Shown here: one piece after another, positions 29,923 through 40,998 of the stretch
How the letters are laid out: every line of letters starts with the position of its first letter
How positions within the stretch are numbered: the first letter of the stretch is position 1
NCBI GenBank assembly: GCA_021793175.1
Contig: JAJYTH010000005.1
Location: forward strand, 1-64,000
Direction of reading: 5' to 3'
From: Actinomycetes bacterium
Lineage (GTDB): Bacteria; Actinomycetota; Actinomycetes; Mycobacteriales; Pseudonocardiaceae
DNA length: 64,000 nucleotides
Position numbers and translations under genes: made by a program
Notes under the pieces: model-generated
Database searches by the model: none
What the model saw: the letters and a program-made list of their open reading frames with translations, nothing else
What the model was told of the DNA's origin: nothing

Positions 29923-31221
29923 TCATCCCAGCGCCTTCACGAAGCTGGACAGTGACGTACCGAGCCCCTTTATCCCGTCCAACCCTTCGCCCCAGGTTCC
30001 GACCGTGGAGCCGCCTGCCGCGCCCCCCGAGACCCAGCCTGTGGCGTTCTTAACGTCTTCCGTGGTGTCATTGCCGATGAACAGATCGGCGGCCACCGGG
30101 GCTTGAAGACCAAGATTGACGGTGCTCTGGGACGCTTTTGCGATAATTCCGGCGTCGCCTCCGATGAGGTCGGACGTTCGATTTCCCCACCACTTGAACA
30201 TTTCCGCCGGTTTTGCGACTGTGCCCGCTTCCTGCAGAAATACCCGGGTACCCGTGCCGGCGGCAGTGCCCAGGCCTTCGACCATCTGGAAGGTATCGGT
30301 GGCTGCGGAGAACCCCTTCGTCGCCGCACCAACACCCGGCACCAAGCCGAGGACATCGGTGCCAAGACCGACCCAGGCGTTTATGTCCGTCCACTTGCCT
30401 TCGGCCACCATCTCACCGCAGTGAGCGGCCAGTGCGACACCACCGGAGATCAGTGCGATCGGCCCCGTGATCGGGGCCAGACACGGGATGAAGGACAGCG
30501 CGCCGGCTACGGCCGAGATCATGCCCGCGACGTCGCCGATGGGTCCGAGGTTACCCAGCACCCATTCGCCTGCTGCGCTGAGCGCGTCGCCGATGGCCTC
30601 GAACATCCCTTTGTCAGGAGCGTGCTCGGCCGCACGGTTCAACGCCTCGGCGCACTTCCTGGCGTCGTCCTCCCACGTGTCCTGAAGATTACGAGCTTGT
30701 CGTCGGATCTCCTCGACGCTGCCCCAGGCCCGGTCGGCTTTTCCACGAGCTTCGGCCGCGGCGTCGGCCCTGGACTGGAGCTCCTGGCGAGCTGCTTCCG
30801 CAGAGGAGGGATCACCGGGGTCGTAGGCGATCGACACGTTGGCCTTGGCCGAAGCCTCTTGGGCCGCGGCATCCGCCTTCTCCGCTGCTTCGACAGCCTT
30901 ACGTGCCTCTTCCTCCAGTTCGGCGGCGCGTTTCTGGTGGGTCTCGAGCCGGTCGGCCCAGGTGTCGAGCGCCTTCCCCGCGTTCTTCAGGGAGATATGC
31001 GCGTTCTCCACGTACTCGGGCAGGTCCCCGATCCGGTCGGCGAACGCCTTGGCCGCCTCTCCCGTCCAGACGTCCTTCTTGCCCTGGATGGATACCAGGA
31101 CATCGTGGGCTTCCCGGGCGTAGATGCCGGTGTCGGTGGCCTGTTGAGCGAGGTCGCGAACCGAGGATACGTTCCCCGGAGCTGGATCGAAACCCAGGTT
31201 TGGGTACTTGTTGTCACTCAC
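29923..31221 (-). CDS. Putative type VII secretion (WXG/LXG-like) large substrate/effector with central hydrophobic region
   Basis: N-terminal VWTGEAAKAFADRIGDLPEYVENAHISLKNAGKALDTWADRLETHQKRAAELEEEARKA coiled coil; central ISAVAGALSFIPCLAPITGPIALISGGVALAA. Confidence 0.75.
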   Translation of the reverse strand: MSDNKYPNLGFDPAPGNVSSVRDLAQQATDTGIYAREAHDVLVSIQGKKDVWTGEAAKAFADRIGDLPEYVENAHISLKNAGKALDTWADRLETHQKRAAELEEEARKAVEAAEKADAAAQEASAKANVSIAYDPGDPSSAEAARQELQSRADAAAEARGKADRAWGSVEEIRRQARNLQDTWEDDARKCAEALNRAAEHAPDKGMFEAIGDALSAAGEWVLGNLGPIGDVAGMISAVAGALSFIPCLAPITGPIALISGGVALAAHCGEMVAEGKWTDINAWVGLGTDVLGLVPGVGAATKGFSAATDTFQMVEGLGTAAGTGTRVFLQEAGTVAKPAEMFKWWGNRTSDLIGGDAGIIAKASQSTVNLGLQAPVAADLFIGNDTTEDVKNATGWVSGGAAGGSTVGTWGEGLDGIKGLGTSLSSFVKALG

Positions 31222-31541
31222 GAGTTCTGTGTCTCTGCAGCTTCGAGGTTGTCCGCCATCTTCGAAAGGCTCTCTCGGAGATCGCTTTCCACCTCGGCAT
31301 AGGCTTTTTTGGCCTGATCCAGGCCGTCGCGGATCTCGCTCACAGCCTCACGGAGCTGTTCGAGTCCTTCCTCCCAATCGGCACGGAAGTCGGCGAGCGC
31401 CTCGTCAAGTTGTTTCGGCCCGATGGAATCGGGGCCGATGTCCTTCATGCGTTTCGTCGCGTTCTCGACGTTCTCGATCGTGCGGTCGAGGTTCTTCCCC
31501 AGCGCGTCGAGGCCGCCGATATCGACGGTGAAATCGGTCAT
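31218..31541 (-). CDS. Small WXG100/EspC-like type VII secretion substrate-like protein (107 aa)
   Basis: MTDFTVDIGGLDALGKNLDRTIENVENATKRM...LDEALADFRADWEEGLEQLREAVSEI; 4-nt overlap with the downstream large gene. Confidence 0.75.
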   Translation of the reverse strand: MTDFTVDIGGLDALGKNLDRTIENVENATKRMKDIGPDSIGPKQLDEALADFRADWEEGLEQLREAVSEIRDGLDQAKKAYAEVESDLRESLSKMADNLEAAETQNS

Positions 31542-31632
31542 GATTCGTTCCCCCAGCGTTCGGGGGACTGTATCGGTCGGTGGAGACGGCGCATAACCGG
31601 GATGGTGCGCCACGGGCGGCTCGGTGATGTGA

Positions 31633-33081
<1,449 letters not shown>

Positions 33082-33098
33082 GGACGACGGCCGGGCCG

Positions 33099-34418
33099 TC
33101 AGGGGCAGTGCTGGAGCAGCGCCGCCATCGACTTGGTGACGGCGTCGGCGAGTGAGCCGACGCCACTCACGGCGTCCCCTCCGGTGTGCAGGCCGATGTG
33201 CACCCCGTCCCGGTATGTCGAGACGGCACAGGCGACCGATTGGTGAGGGGCCAGCGGCACCACGGGATACACCTCGCACAAGGCAGCGCCGTCGAGGGTC
33301 AACGGCATCCCCGGTAACGGCACGTTGGTGACCACGGTGTCGAACAGCAGGGGCGCCGCGTGGGCGACGGTGCGTGTGGCCAGCCGGTGCACCGCGCCCG
33401 GAAGCCGCTCGGCGAGCACGGGTAACGCTCCCGGACCACGCCAGGGTCCCGCCTGTTTGTTGCGGTTCATCGCCTCGGTCACCGCGTGGAGCCGGTCGAC
33501 CGGCGACTCCAGGTCGACCGGTAGTTCGCATAGATATCCCGACAGGGCGTTGCCGCCCGCCTGTTCACCGCGCCGCCGCCGCATGCCGACGGGAATCAGT
33601 GCGCGAAGCGGGTGCACGGGATCGTCGTTGCGGTTCGTCAACCACTCGCGCAGCGCCCCGGCCATGAGCGCGAGCACGACGTCGTTGGTCGTGCCGCCGT
33701 GGGCCCTGCGCACCCGCCGGATGTCACCGAGATCGAGCCGCACGAACCCGAGCCGCCGTCGAGTCGAACACGTGGTCACCGTCGGCGACAACGGGAACGG
33801 CCTCGCCGCCCGCAGCATCGCCCCGGCGATACCGGCCGTCTCGACGGCGTTGCCGACGACTTGCTCGACGGTCGCGCGGGTGTCCCGCCACAGCGCCCGC
33901 AGCGGCGAGTCGTCCGCGGCGTCGGCGGGCGACATACGCGGCGCGGGACGGGAGATCGATGTCTCGTCGAGCAGCCCCAACACCAGCTCGACCGCGCCCG
34001 CACCGTCACACAGAGCGTGGTGGAACTTGACGAGCAACGCGAAACGTTCTTCCGGCAACCCTGTGACGAGCTGAACACTCCACAACGGACCGCTCGTGTC
34101 TAACGGGGCCGCGAGCCAGCGTGAGGCGTGGGCGGTGAGCGGATCGGCTCCCTCGCTCGTCAGGCGGTGGACGCTGATGTGGGAGGACGCGTCGAAGCCC
34201 GGATCGACCTCCCAGCAAGCGCCCCCGGTGAGTTCGGTGCGCACCCGTCGCCGCAGCCGTGGCAACGCCTCGGCCCGCTGCGCCAGGAGCGCGGCGAGCC
34301 GGTGTACATCGGGATCCCGCGCCGAGAACAGCGCGACAGCACCCAGGTGCATGGGGGTCGCGGGGCCGTCGATACACAGGAAGGCGATGTCCAGGGCGCT
34401 GAGCCGGTCGGCTGGCAT
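33099..34418 (-). CDS. Wax ester synthase/diacylglycerol acyltransferase (WS/DGAT) family protein
   Basis: LSALDIAFLCIDGPATPMHLGAVALF; LLVKFHHALCDGAGAVELV (HHxxxDG-like); C-terminal VTNVPLPGMPLTLDGAAL. Confidence 0.92.
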   Translation of the reverse strand: MPADRLSALDIAFLCIDGPATPMHLGAVALFSARDPDVHRLAALLAQRAEALPRLRRRVRTELTGGACWEVDPGFDASSHISVHRLTSEGADPLTAHASRWLAAPLDTSGPLWSVQLVTGLPEERFALLVKFHHALCDGAGAVELVLGLLDETSISRPAPRMSPADAADDSPLRALWRDTRATVEQVVGNAVETAGIAGAMLRAARPFPLSPTVTTCSTRRRLGFVRLDLGDIRRVRRAHGGTTNDVVLALMAGALREWLTNRNDDPVHPLRALIPVGMRRRRGEQAGGNALSGYLCELPVDLESPVDRLHAVTEAMNRNKQAGPWRGPGALPVLAERLPGAVHRLATRTVAHAAPLLFDTVVTNVPLPGMPLTLDGAALCEVYPVVPLAPHQSVACAVSTYRDGVHIGLHTGGDAVSGVGSLADAVTKSMAALLQHCP

Positions 34419-34558
34419 CGGCGGTCTCTTTCGAAAAGTCGGTGACGTGGTTCGCCGCCCTCACGAGGGGATGCGGGGACAGCGGCACCACACTCATCTT
34501 CGGCCACGCCCCGCCCCGCCGCAGTCCGTCGTGACGTGGGCACGCGTAGAACGCGCGA

Positions 34559-36583
34559 TCAGGGGATCACCGACAGGCTGACCGTCGAACCGGGTTCGAC
34601 GAATTCACCGCCGTCGGGGCTCTGCTCTATCACCAAACTGATGGGACCGCGCGATTCCTCGGCCTCCACCTTGAAGCCCGCGTCGCGGAGGATCTCCACG
34701 GCTTTCTCGGTCCGACGTCCCACCACGGACGGCACTTCCACCGCATTGGACACAAACACCCCGACACGACTGCCCTGCTCGGGTGTGCTGCCGTTGCCGG
34801 GATCGGTGCGTACGACGTGGCCGGGGCGCACGCCCGCGGAGAACTCCTCACCGGCTTCGTAGGGTTCGAACCCCGCGTTCCGCAATGCCTGGAACGCCTC
34901 GTCCCGGGACATGCCGTTGACGTCGGGCACCGGTGTCGGCGGCGGCCCCTTCGACCGCACGATGGTCACGGTGTCGCCGACGTTGGCCTGGGTACCCGGT
35001 TTCGGTGCCAGCGTGACCACGGCGCCCTCGGGCACCTCGGCGTCGTAGGCGTCGGCCTCCTCGTCCAGCCGGGGTTCCAACTGCATGTCGCGGATGGCGC
35101 GTTCGGCCTCCTCGACGGACGCGCCCGCGTGGACGTCGGGCACCACGGGCTTGCCCAGGGAGAGCACCACGGTCACCTCGTCACCCTGCAACGCGCGCGA
35201 GCCGTCGTCCGGGTCACTGCGGATCACCGCGCCTGCCGGGGTGGTGTTGTGGCGCTCCTCGGTGAACACGGGGGTCAGTTCCGCCTGCCGTAACGCTGCC
35301 TCCGCCTCCTGTCGGCTCATCCCGGCGAGCGAGGGAACGTCGACGTAGCGGCCCGCGGAGAACCACCACACGCCGGCGCCGATTCCACCCAGCAGAACCA
35401 ACACCACCAACGCCAGGACCGCGAGCGGTGGGCGGCGGCGTGTCGGAGCGTCTGCCGGACCGTCCCGCTCGGCGTCGAGTCGCTGCGAGTTCTCGACCGC
35501 GCCGCGCGGTAGAGCCTGCGTACCGCGGGGGCCGGCTACCGGGTTCTCGGTGACGGCGGGTATGGCGGGCACGGTCAGTTCCGAGACCGTCTCGGTGGGC
35601 GCGTTCCGCGAGGCATGGGAATGGCCGGGGGAGGTGACCACCGGGATCGGAACAGTGGACACGCCGAGTTCGGACCTCACCCGGCCTAGTTCCGCCAGAA
35701 GCGCCTCGGCGTCGGCGGGGCGTGCCTCGGCGTCACGCCGAGTGGCCCGCAACACGAGATCGTCGAGTGCCGAGGGCAACTCCGGTACCGCGGCGCTCGG
35801 CGCGGGCACATCGTCGTTGACGTGGCGGTAGGCCACCGACAGTGCCGTGTCACCGCTGTAGGGAACCTGACCGGTGAGCATCTCGTACAGCAGGATGCCC
35901 GTTGAGTAGACGTCCGACTGTGCGGTCGCCGCGCCCGTCGTGACCTGCTCGGGGGACAGGTACGCGACCGTGCCGAGGATGACGCTCGCACTGGTGGTGC
36001 CGGTGCTGGCCACCGCGCGGACCAGGCCGAAGTCGGCGACCTTGGCGACACCGCCCGTGTCGCCGGCCGGGCCGATGAGCACGTTCTCGGGCTTGATGTC
36101 GCGGTGCACCAGACCGGCCGCATGGGCGGCGGCCAACGCCGAGGAGACCTGTTCGGCGATGGTGAGGGCCAGTGGGACGTCGAGCCGCCCCCGCTCGTCG
36201 AGCAGGTCCCGCAGGGTACCGCCGTCCACGAGTTCCATCACCAGGAAAGCTCTGGGGTTCTCCGGACCCGTGGAGGTGTCGAAGCCCTGATCATGCACCG
36301 CGACCACGTGCGGGTGGTGCAGCCGGGCCGCCGCTCGGGCCTCCCGCTCGAACCGGTCGACGAACGATCGGTCGCCCGCGAACCGCGAGTCCATGACCTT
36401 CACGGCGACCGGCCTGTCCAATCGGGTGTCGACCCCGCGATACACCGATGACATGCCACCTCGGGCGATGAGGTCCTCGACGCGATACCGCCTGTCGAGG
36501 AGTGCGCCGGCGAGGCTGGGTTCGGTGCGTGTCACAGCGGTCGTCCTACGGTCGGGTCTGTTTGGAAACCGATGAGCACCCAT
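34559..36583 (-). CDS. PASTA-domain serine/threonine protein kinase (PknL-position homologue)
   Basis: VHRDIKPENVLIGPAGD, DFGLVRAV; TM; four PASTA-like repeats ending VEPGSTVSLSVIP; divergent from Rv2175c-like gene. Confidence 0.92.
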   Translation of the reverse strand: MGAHRFPNRPDRRTTAVTRTEPSLAGALLDRRYRVEDLIARGGMSSVYRGVDTRLDRPVAVKVMDSRFAGDRSFVDRFEREARAAARLHHPHVVAVHDQGFDTSTGPENPRAFLVMELVDGGTLRDLLDERGRLDVPLALTIAEQVSSALAAAHAAGLVHRDIKPENVLIGPAGDTGGVAKVADFGLVRAVASTGTTSASVILGTVAYLSPEQVTTGAATAQSDVYSTGILLYEMLTGQVPYSGDTALSVAYRHVNDDVPAPSAAVPELPSALDDLVLRATRRDAEARPADAEALLAELGRVRSELGVSTVPIPVVTSPGHSHASRNAPTETVSELTVPAIPAVTENPVAGPRGTQALPRGAVENSQRLDAERDGPADAPTRRRPPLAVLALVVLVLLGGIGAGVWWFSAGRYVDVPSLAGMSRQEAEAALRQAELTPVFTEERHNTTPAGAVIRSDPDDGSRALQGDEVTVVLSLGKPVVPDVHAGASVEEAERAIRDMQLEPRLDEEADAYDAEVPEGAVVTLAPKPGTQANVGDTVTIVRSKGPPPTPVPDVNGMSRDEAFQALRNAGFEPYEAGEEFSAGVRPGHVVRTDPGNGSTPEQGSRVGVFVSNAVEVPSVVGRRTEKAVEILRDAGFKVEAEESRGPISLVIEQSPDGGEFVEPGSTVSLSVIP

Positions 36584-36633
36584 GGTGACGAAGTGGAGAA
36601 GGGCGCTCTCTCGGGCGCCCCGATTATGGCAAG

Positions 36634-37011
36634 GTGGGGTACGTGAGTGCGATTCCAGTCGCTGACGACGTACTTGGCCCCGACGTTGCTGTGTTGACCG
36701 TCGCCGAAGTGGCGAAGACGATCGGGTCGTCGGAGAACAAGATCCGGCAGATGCTGCGGGACGGCCACCTGATCGCAGTACGCCGGAACGGCGAACTCCT
36801 CATCCCCGCCGACTTCGTCAACGCAGGTGGTGCGATCAAGGGCCTGCCCGGAACCATCACGGTGCTGTCCGACGCCGGGTTCAGCCGGACCGAGATGTTG
36901 CGATGGTTGTATTCGGAGGATGAGACACTGCCCGGTTTGACGCCGGTCAACGCGTTGCGGACCAATCACGGCACCGAGGTCAAGCGGCGCGCGCAGGCGA
37001 TGGCTTTCTGA
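36634..37011 (+). CDS. Rv2175c-family DNA-binding protein
   Basis: LTVAEVAKTIGSSENKIRQMLRDGHLIAVRRNGELLIPADFV; adjacent and divergent to Ser/Thr kinase. Confidence 0.88.
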   Translation: MGYVSAIPVADDVLGPDVAVLTVAEVAKTIGSSENKIRQMLRDGHLIAVRRNGELLIPADFVNAGGAIKGLPGTITVLSDAGFSRTEMLRWLYSEDETLPGLTPVNALRTNHGTEVKRRAQAMAF

Positions 37012-37033
37012 CGGCCGTTCCGAAAAACAAGAC

Positions 37034-37066
37034 ACGGGCACCGCGCGTGAAACGCGCGGTGCCCGT
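37034..37066. terminator. Bidirectional hairpin between convergent genes
   Basis: ACGGGCACCGCGCG-tgaaa-CGCGCGGTGCCCGT, 14-bp perfect stem. Confidence 0.9.
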
Positions 37067-37092
37067 TGCTCGGTTTCAGTCGAGATTCGACC

Positions 37093-38007
37093 TCAGTACG
37101 GGCAGGTCGAGCGGTACTCCTCGATCGAGCGGTCGCTTGGGTTGGGGCAGAGGAACTGGCTGTAGCGGGTGTCCTCGTCCACGAACCGCTTGAGCCACGA
37201 GATCGTGTACTTCGCGATTGTGGTGTTGGGCAGGTTCGGCGCGAAGTGAGTGGCGCCGTCCAGCTCCATGTACGCCTTCTCCAACGAGTCCGGCAGACTC
37301 TCGTAGAAAGGCTTGGCGTGGGTCCGCACCGACGCGATGGTGTCGCGCTCCGCGCCGATGATGAACGTCGGCACCTGGACCTCGCCCCAGGTCTTGTCCA
37401 GGTTCCACGGAGTCAGGGGGATGGACGCCTTCAGCGACGGCCGGTCCACGGCCGCCTCCAGCGAGCCGCCACCGCCCATCGAGTGACCCATGACCGCGAG
37501 ACGGTTCGGGTCGAGGCGTTCGCGGACGTCGCTGTCACTGCGCTCCACCAGGTAGTCCAGCGCGGCCAGCAGCTGGTCACCGCGCTGCCCCGGCTGGTCG
37601 AGACGCGTGTTGGTGTCGATGGTGAACACGATGAAGCCCTGTGAGGCGATGCGCTCGCCGTACCACGACATGCTGCCCTCGTCGGCGGTGAAGCCGGGGG
37701 CGACGGCGACGGCACCGAAAGTGCCTTCGCTGGTGTCGGTGGGGTAGTAGATCGTCCCGCCGCCGAAGCCCGGGGCCAAGACGGACACCCGCTCCTCGTC
37801 CACCCGGAACGGGCCACGGATGGCCTCGATACTGTCCTCGGTCGGGTCGGGGCCGCGTTCGTAGGGGTTGTCCTGGGCTGTGGAGACCTCAGCTCCCGCC
37901 ACGCCGCCCGCCGCACCGACGAGCACGGCCAAAGCGGCGGTCATCGCGCCGATCGCTCGCGCCATCGAGGCGCGGGCGCCGGTGCCCGCCTGCCTGCGAA
38001 TTCGCAC
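37093..38007 (-). CDS. Secreted cutinase/polyester hydrolase, Cut190-like (PETase-type alpha/beta hydrolase)
   Basis: Signal peptide; 304 aa; GHSMGGGG with S176, D222, H254; [30 protein letters not shown]-terminus characteristic of actinobacterial cutinases. Confidence 0.95.
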   Translation of the reverse strand: MRIRRQAGTGARASMARAIGAMTAALAVLVGAAGGVAGAEVSTAQDNPYERGPDPTEDSIEAIRGPFRVDEERVSVLAPGFGGGTIYYPTDTSEGTFGAVAVAPGFTADEGSMSWYGERIASQGFIVFTIDTNTRLDQPGQRGDQLLAALDYLVERSDSDVRERLDPNRLAVMGHSMGGGGSLEAAVDRPSLKASIPLTPWNLDKTWGEVQVPTFIIGAERDTIASVRTHAKPFYESLPDSLEKAYMELDGATHFAPNLPNTTIAKYTISWLKRFVDEDTRYSQFLCPNPSDRSIEEYRSTCPY

Positions 38008-38164
38008 TGCGTCGCTCCTTTACGTCCGGAAAGTCCAGGCAACTGAGTCGCTACCTGCGTTCGCCCAATGACGAACAGTGATGATTCTGGCCGGATCGGA
38101 GCGGCGTAACATCGGTAGAATCACCAGTTATTACCGGCGGGTAGGCAGGCGGGTCGGCCGGTTC

Positions 38165-40939
38165 TCACCGGAAGAGGGCCGCCAGTTGCACGCGCGAACG
38201 CACGTCGAGCTTGGCGAAGATGTTGCGCAGGTGGTGGTCCACCGTGCGATGGCTGATGAACAGCTGCGTGGCGATCTCCTTGTTGGTGGCGCCGTCGGCC
38301 ACGAGCTGCGCGATACGTTCCTGTTGCGGGCTCAGTCCCCGGGACAGGTTGGGTTTGCCCCGGCCCGGATGACCGCAGGCGCGTAGTTCCTGCGACGCCC
38401 GTTCCACCCAGTGCGTGGCACCGAGGTCGTCGAACAGCTGGACGGCTTCCCGCAAGAGCTCGCGAGCCTGCTTGGGCCTGCGGGAACGCCGCAGGTGCGA
38501 GGCGTACAGCAGCTCGGTGACGGCCAGATCGTAGGGCGCGTCGGCCTCGCGGTGGAGTCGGATCGCCTCGGCGAACCGCGCCTGCGCTTCACCGTCCTGC
38601 TCGGCGAGCAAGGCGTGACAGCGATGGGCCAACGCGACCCGGGCGGTACCTCCCGTGGTGTTGGCCCACTGTTCGAACGTCACCAGGGAACGTCGGGCCA
38701 CGTCCTTCTCACCGCAGCGCACGGCCGCCTCCACGAAGTGCGGCACCGCCATCACCCGCAGCGGCGCGCAGTGCCGGGACCGGCCCACCGCCATCCGGCG
38801 GAACCGGTCGAAGGCGTCGGCGGGGCGGTCGTGGGCGAGGTCCACGCAGGCCGCCGCCCAGGTCGCCAGCGCGCTCGGGCGGCCCAACCCCCGTTCGACG
38901 AGTTCGGTGTCCGCGGCTCGCAGCCTCTCCAAGGCGGTTTCCTGGTCGCCTTGCAACGCGGCCAACATGGCGAGCACCGTGACATGGTCGACGGCCGAAT
39001 TGGACTGCCCCAGCGAACGCGCGACCTGCAGGCCCTCCAACGAGGAGGCGGTCGCCGTGGAGAGTTGTCCGGACAACAACGCCGACAGCGCTGCGTACAC
39101 CAGGGCCCACGGCACCCCGGACTCGTCACCACGGGCACGAGCACACACGACGGCCTGGAGCGCAAGGTCGCGGGACCGTTCGGCGTCGCCGAGGGTGAAA
39201 GCGGCCTGGCTCGCGAGGGTTTTCGCGATCGGATCGAGGGTCGTCTCGCCGAGTTCGACGAGGCTGCGCAGCGGTGTGGCCGCAGCGCTGTGCTGACCCC
39301 GGAAGGTCGCCGACATGGCGGTGAAATGCTCACGCACCACTCGCGTGACCGGCCATTCCTCCGGACCACAGAGGAGGGCGGCGTCCTCGGCGGTGAGGCA
39401 GTAACGTGCGTTGTCGCCCGCGACGAAGCTCGCCTCACCCGCCAACATGAGCGTGGTCGCGGCGAGTGCGCGGTGGGTGGGGGCCAACTGTCGCGCGGTG
39501 GAGGCCAACTCGGTCGCGGCCACGGACGGGTCACCTCGGCGCAGCTCGATCTCGCCCGCCAATCTGCTGACCCGTGCGCCGAGATCACCGTCAGCGAGTG
39601 GGGCGGCGAGTCGCAACGCGGTGCGAGCCCGCTGGGGGCGGCCGGAGGCCCAGTGGTCCGCGGCCGCTGCCACCAGGCGACGAGCGCGTTCCGTCGTGTC
39701 CGACGACAGGACGGCCGCTCGTTCGCTCGCCGCGGCGGCCGTGGAATGGGCGGCGGCGGCACGGGCCCGCTGCGCGACGTCGTCCAGGTTCGCCACGAGA
39801 TCCGGAGCGGGTGCCATGGCCGTAGCGGCCCGATGCCACACGGCCCGATCGCGGTCGCCGACGGCCTCGGCCACCTGGGCCACTCGGTGGTGCGCTCTCG
39901 CGATGTCCTGCGGTGTCAGGGCGGCGAGTACCGCGGAGGGCACGATGTCAGCCGCGGTGCGGATCGTGTCGCCGTCGAGCACCACCAACCCCGAACGGGT
40001 GGCCTCGGCCAGGGCTTCCTCGTGACTGTGAGGGAGCACGCGGTAGGTGAGTTGCTCGTCGAAACCCTCGGACATCCCGGCGAGCGCCACCACCTCGCGC
40101 GCCTGCGCTGACAAGGCCGACAGGCGGTGTCCGAGCGTGCGGCACAGTCTTCCCTCTGGAGGAGGCGACGAGGGAGGGACCGCTCTGCCGCACAAGTGGT
40201 CCGGTGTCAGGCTATCGGCGAGCTCGACCAGCGCAAGAGGGTTGCCGTGACCGACGTCCAGGAGTGGGTCGGCGAGGTCGTGGGACAAGGACGCGCCGAG
40301 CCGGTCACGCAGCAGCGCGTGCGCGGCTTCGTCGCCCAGCCTGCCGAGTCGCAGCCGGGGCAGTTCGCCCCATACCGACGTCTCCGTGTCCGCATCCGGA
40401 TCGGCCGTGCAGTCGACGGTGAACACGAAGACCACGCAGGCGTGGTGCGCGCGGCGAGCGGCGAACGTGAGAGCGGACAGGGACGCGTCGTCCAGCAGGT
40501 GAGCCGAGTCGACACAGCACAGCACGGGCTGTTGTCGCGCGGCCAGATCGAGTAGCGCGGAGACGGCCGCCGGTACCGCGAGCGAACCGGTGCGCCCACC
40601 ATCGTCGTCGGGAAGCCCCCACACCGGTCGCAACGCGCGGGCCCGGTCCTCCGGTAGGAGCGGCACCAAGGCCTCGAGTGGTCGCAGAAGCTGCTCGATA
40701 CCGGCGAAACGGACGGTGGATTCGGCCGCGCTGCCCTCGGCCCGGAGCACCCGGAACCCTTCGGCGCGCTCGACGAGCGCACCGAGCAGGGTGGTCTTGC
40801 CTGTCCCCGGGGCCCCCACGAGGACCATTCCGGCGCCTCTTCGGCCGGAAGTGTTGTCGAGAAGCCCGGTCAAAGTCGCGAGTTCACGATCCCGCCCACG
40901 CACCGGGTACGCGGACGTGTCATCCCACACGGCGAGCAT
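38165..40939 (-). CDS. LuxR family regulator with N-terminal AAA ATPase (LAL type)
   Basis: Walker A GAPGTGKTTLLGAL; C-terminal LSPQQERIAQLVADGATNKEIATQLFISHRTVDHHLRNIFAKLDVRSR. Confidence 0.93.
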   Translation of the reverse strand: MLAVWDDTSAYPVRGRDRELATLTGLLDNTSGRRGAGMVLVGAPGTGKTTLLGALVERAEGFRVLRAEGSAAESTVRFAGIEQLLRPLEALVPLLPEDRARALRPVWGLPDDDGGRTGSLAVPAAVSALLDLAARQQPVLCCVDSAHLLDDASLSALTFAARRAHHACVVFVFTVDCTADPDADTETSVWGELPRLRLGRLGDEAAHALLRDRLGASLSHDLADPLLDVGHGNPLALVELADSLTPDHLCGRAVPPSSPPPEGRLCRTLGHRLSALSAQAREVVALAGMSEGFDEQLTYRVLPHSHEEALAEATRSGLVVLDGDTIRTAADIVPSAVLAALTPQDIARAHHRVAQVAEAVGDRDRAVWHRAATAMAPAPDLVANLDDVAQRARAAAAHSTAAAASERAAVLSSDTTERARRLVAAAADHWASGRPQRARTALRLAAPLADGDLGARVSRLAGEIELRRGDPSVAATELASTARQLAPTHRALAATTLMLAGEASFVAGDNARYCLTAEDAALLCGPEEWPVTRVVREHFTAMSATFRGQHSAAATPLRSLVELGETTLDPIAKTLASQAAFTLGDAERSRDLALQAVVCARARGDESGVPWALVYAALSALLSGQLSTATASSLEGLQVARSLGQSNSAVDHVTVLAMLAALQGDQETALERLRAADTELVERGLGRPSALATWAAACVDLAHDRPADAFDRFRRMAVGRSRHCAPLRVMAVPHFVEAAVRCGEKDVARRSLVTFEQWANTTGGTARVALAHRCHALLAEQDGEAQARFAEAIRLHREADAPYDLAVTELLYASHLRRSRRPKQARELLREAVQLFDDLGATHWVERASQELRACGHPGRGKPNLSRGLSPQQERIAQLVADGATNKEIATQLFISHRTVDHHLRNIFAKLDVRSRVQLAALFR

Positions 40940-40998
40940 CTCGACAGTGTCGCTCCTTGATCACCGCGCGGGAAGACGTCCGATCGGGAATCTACCGA

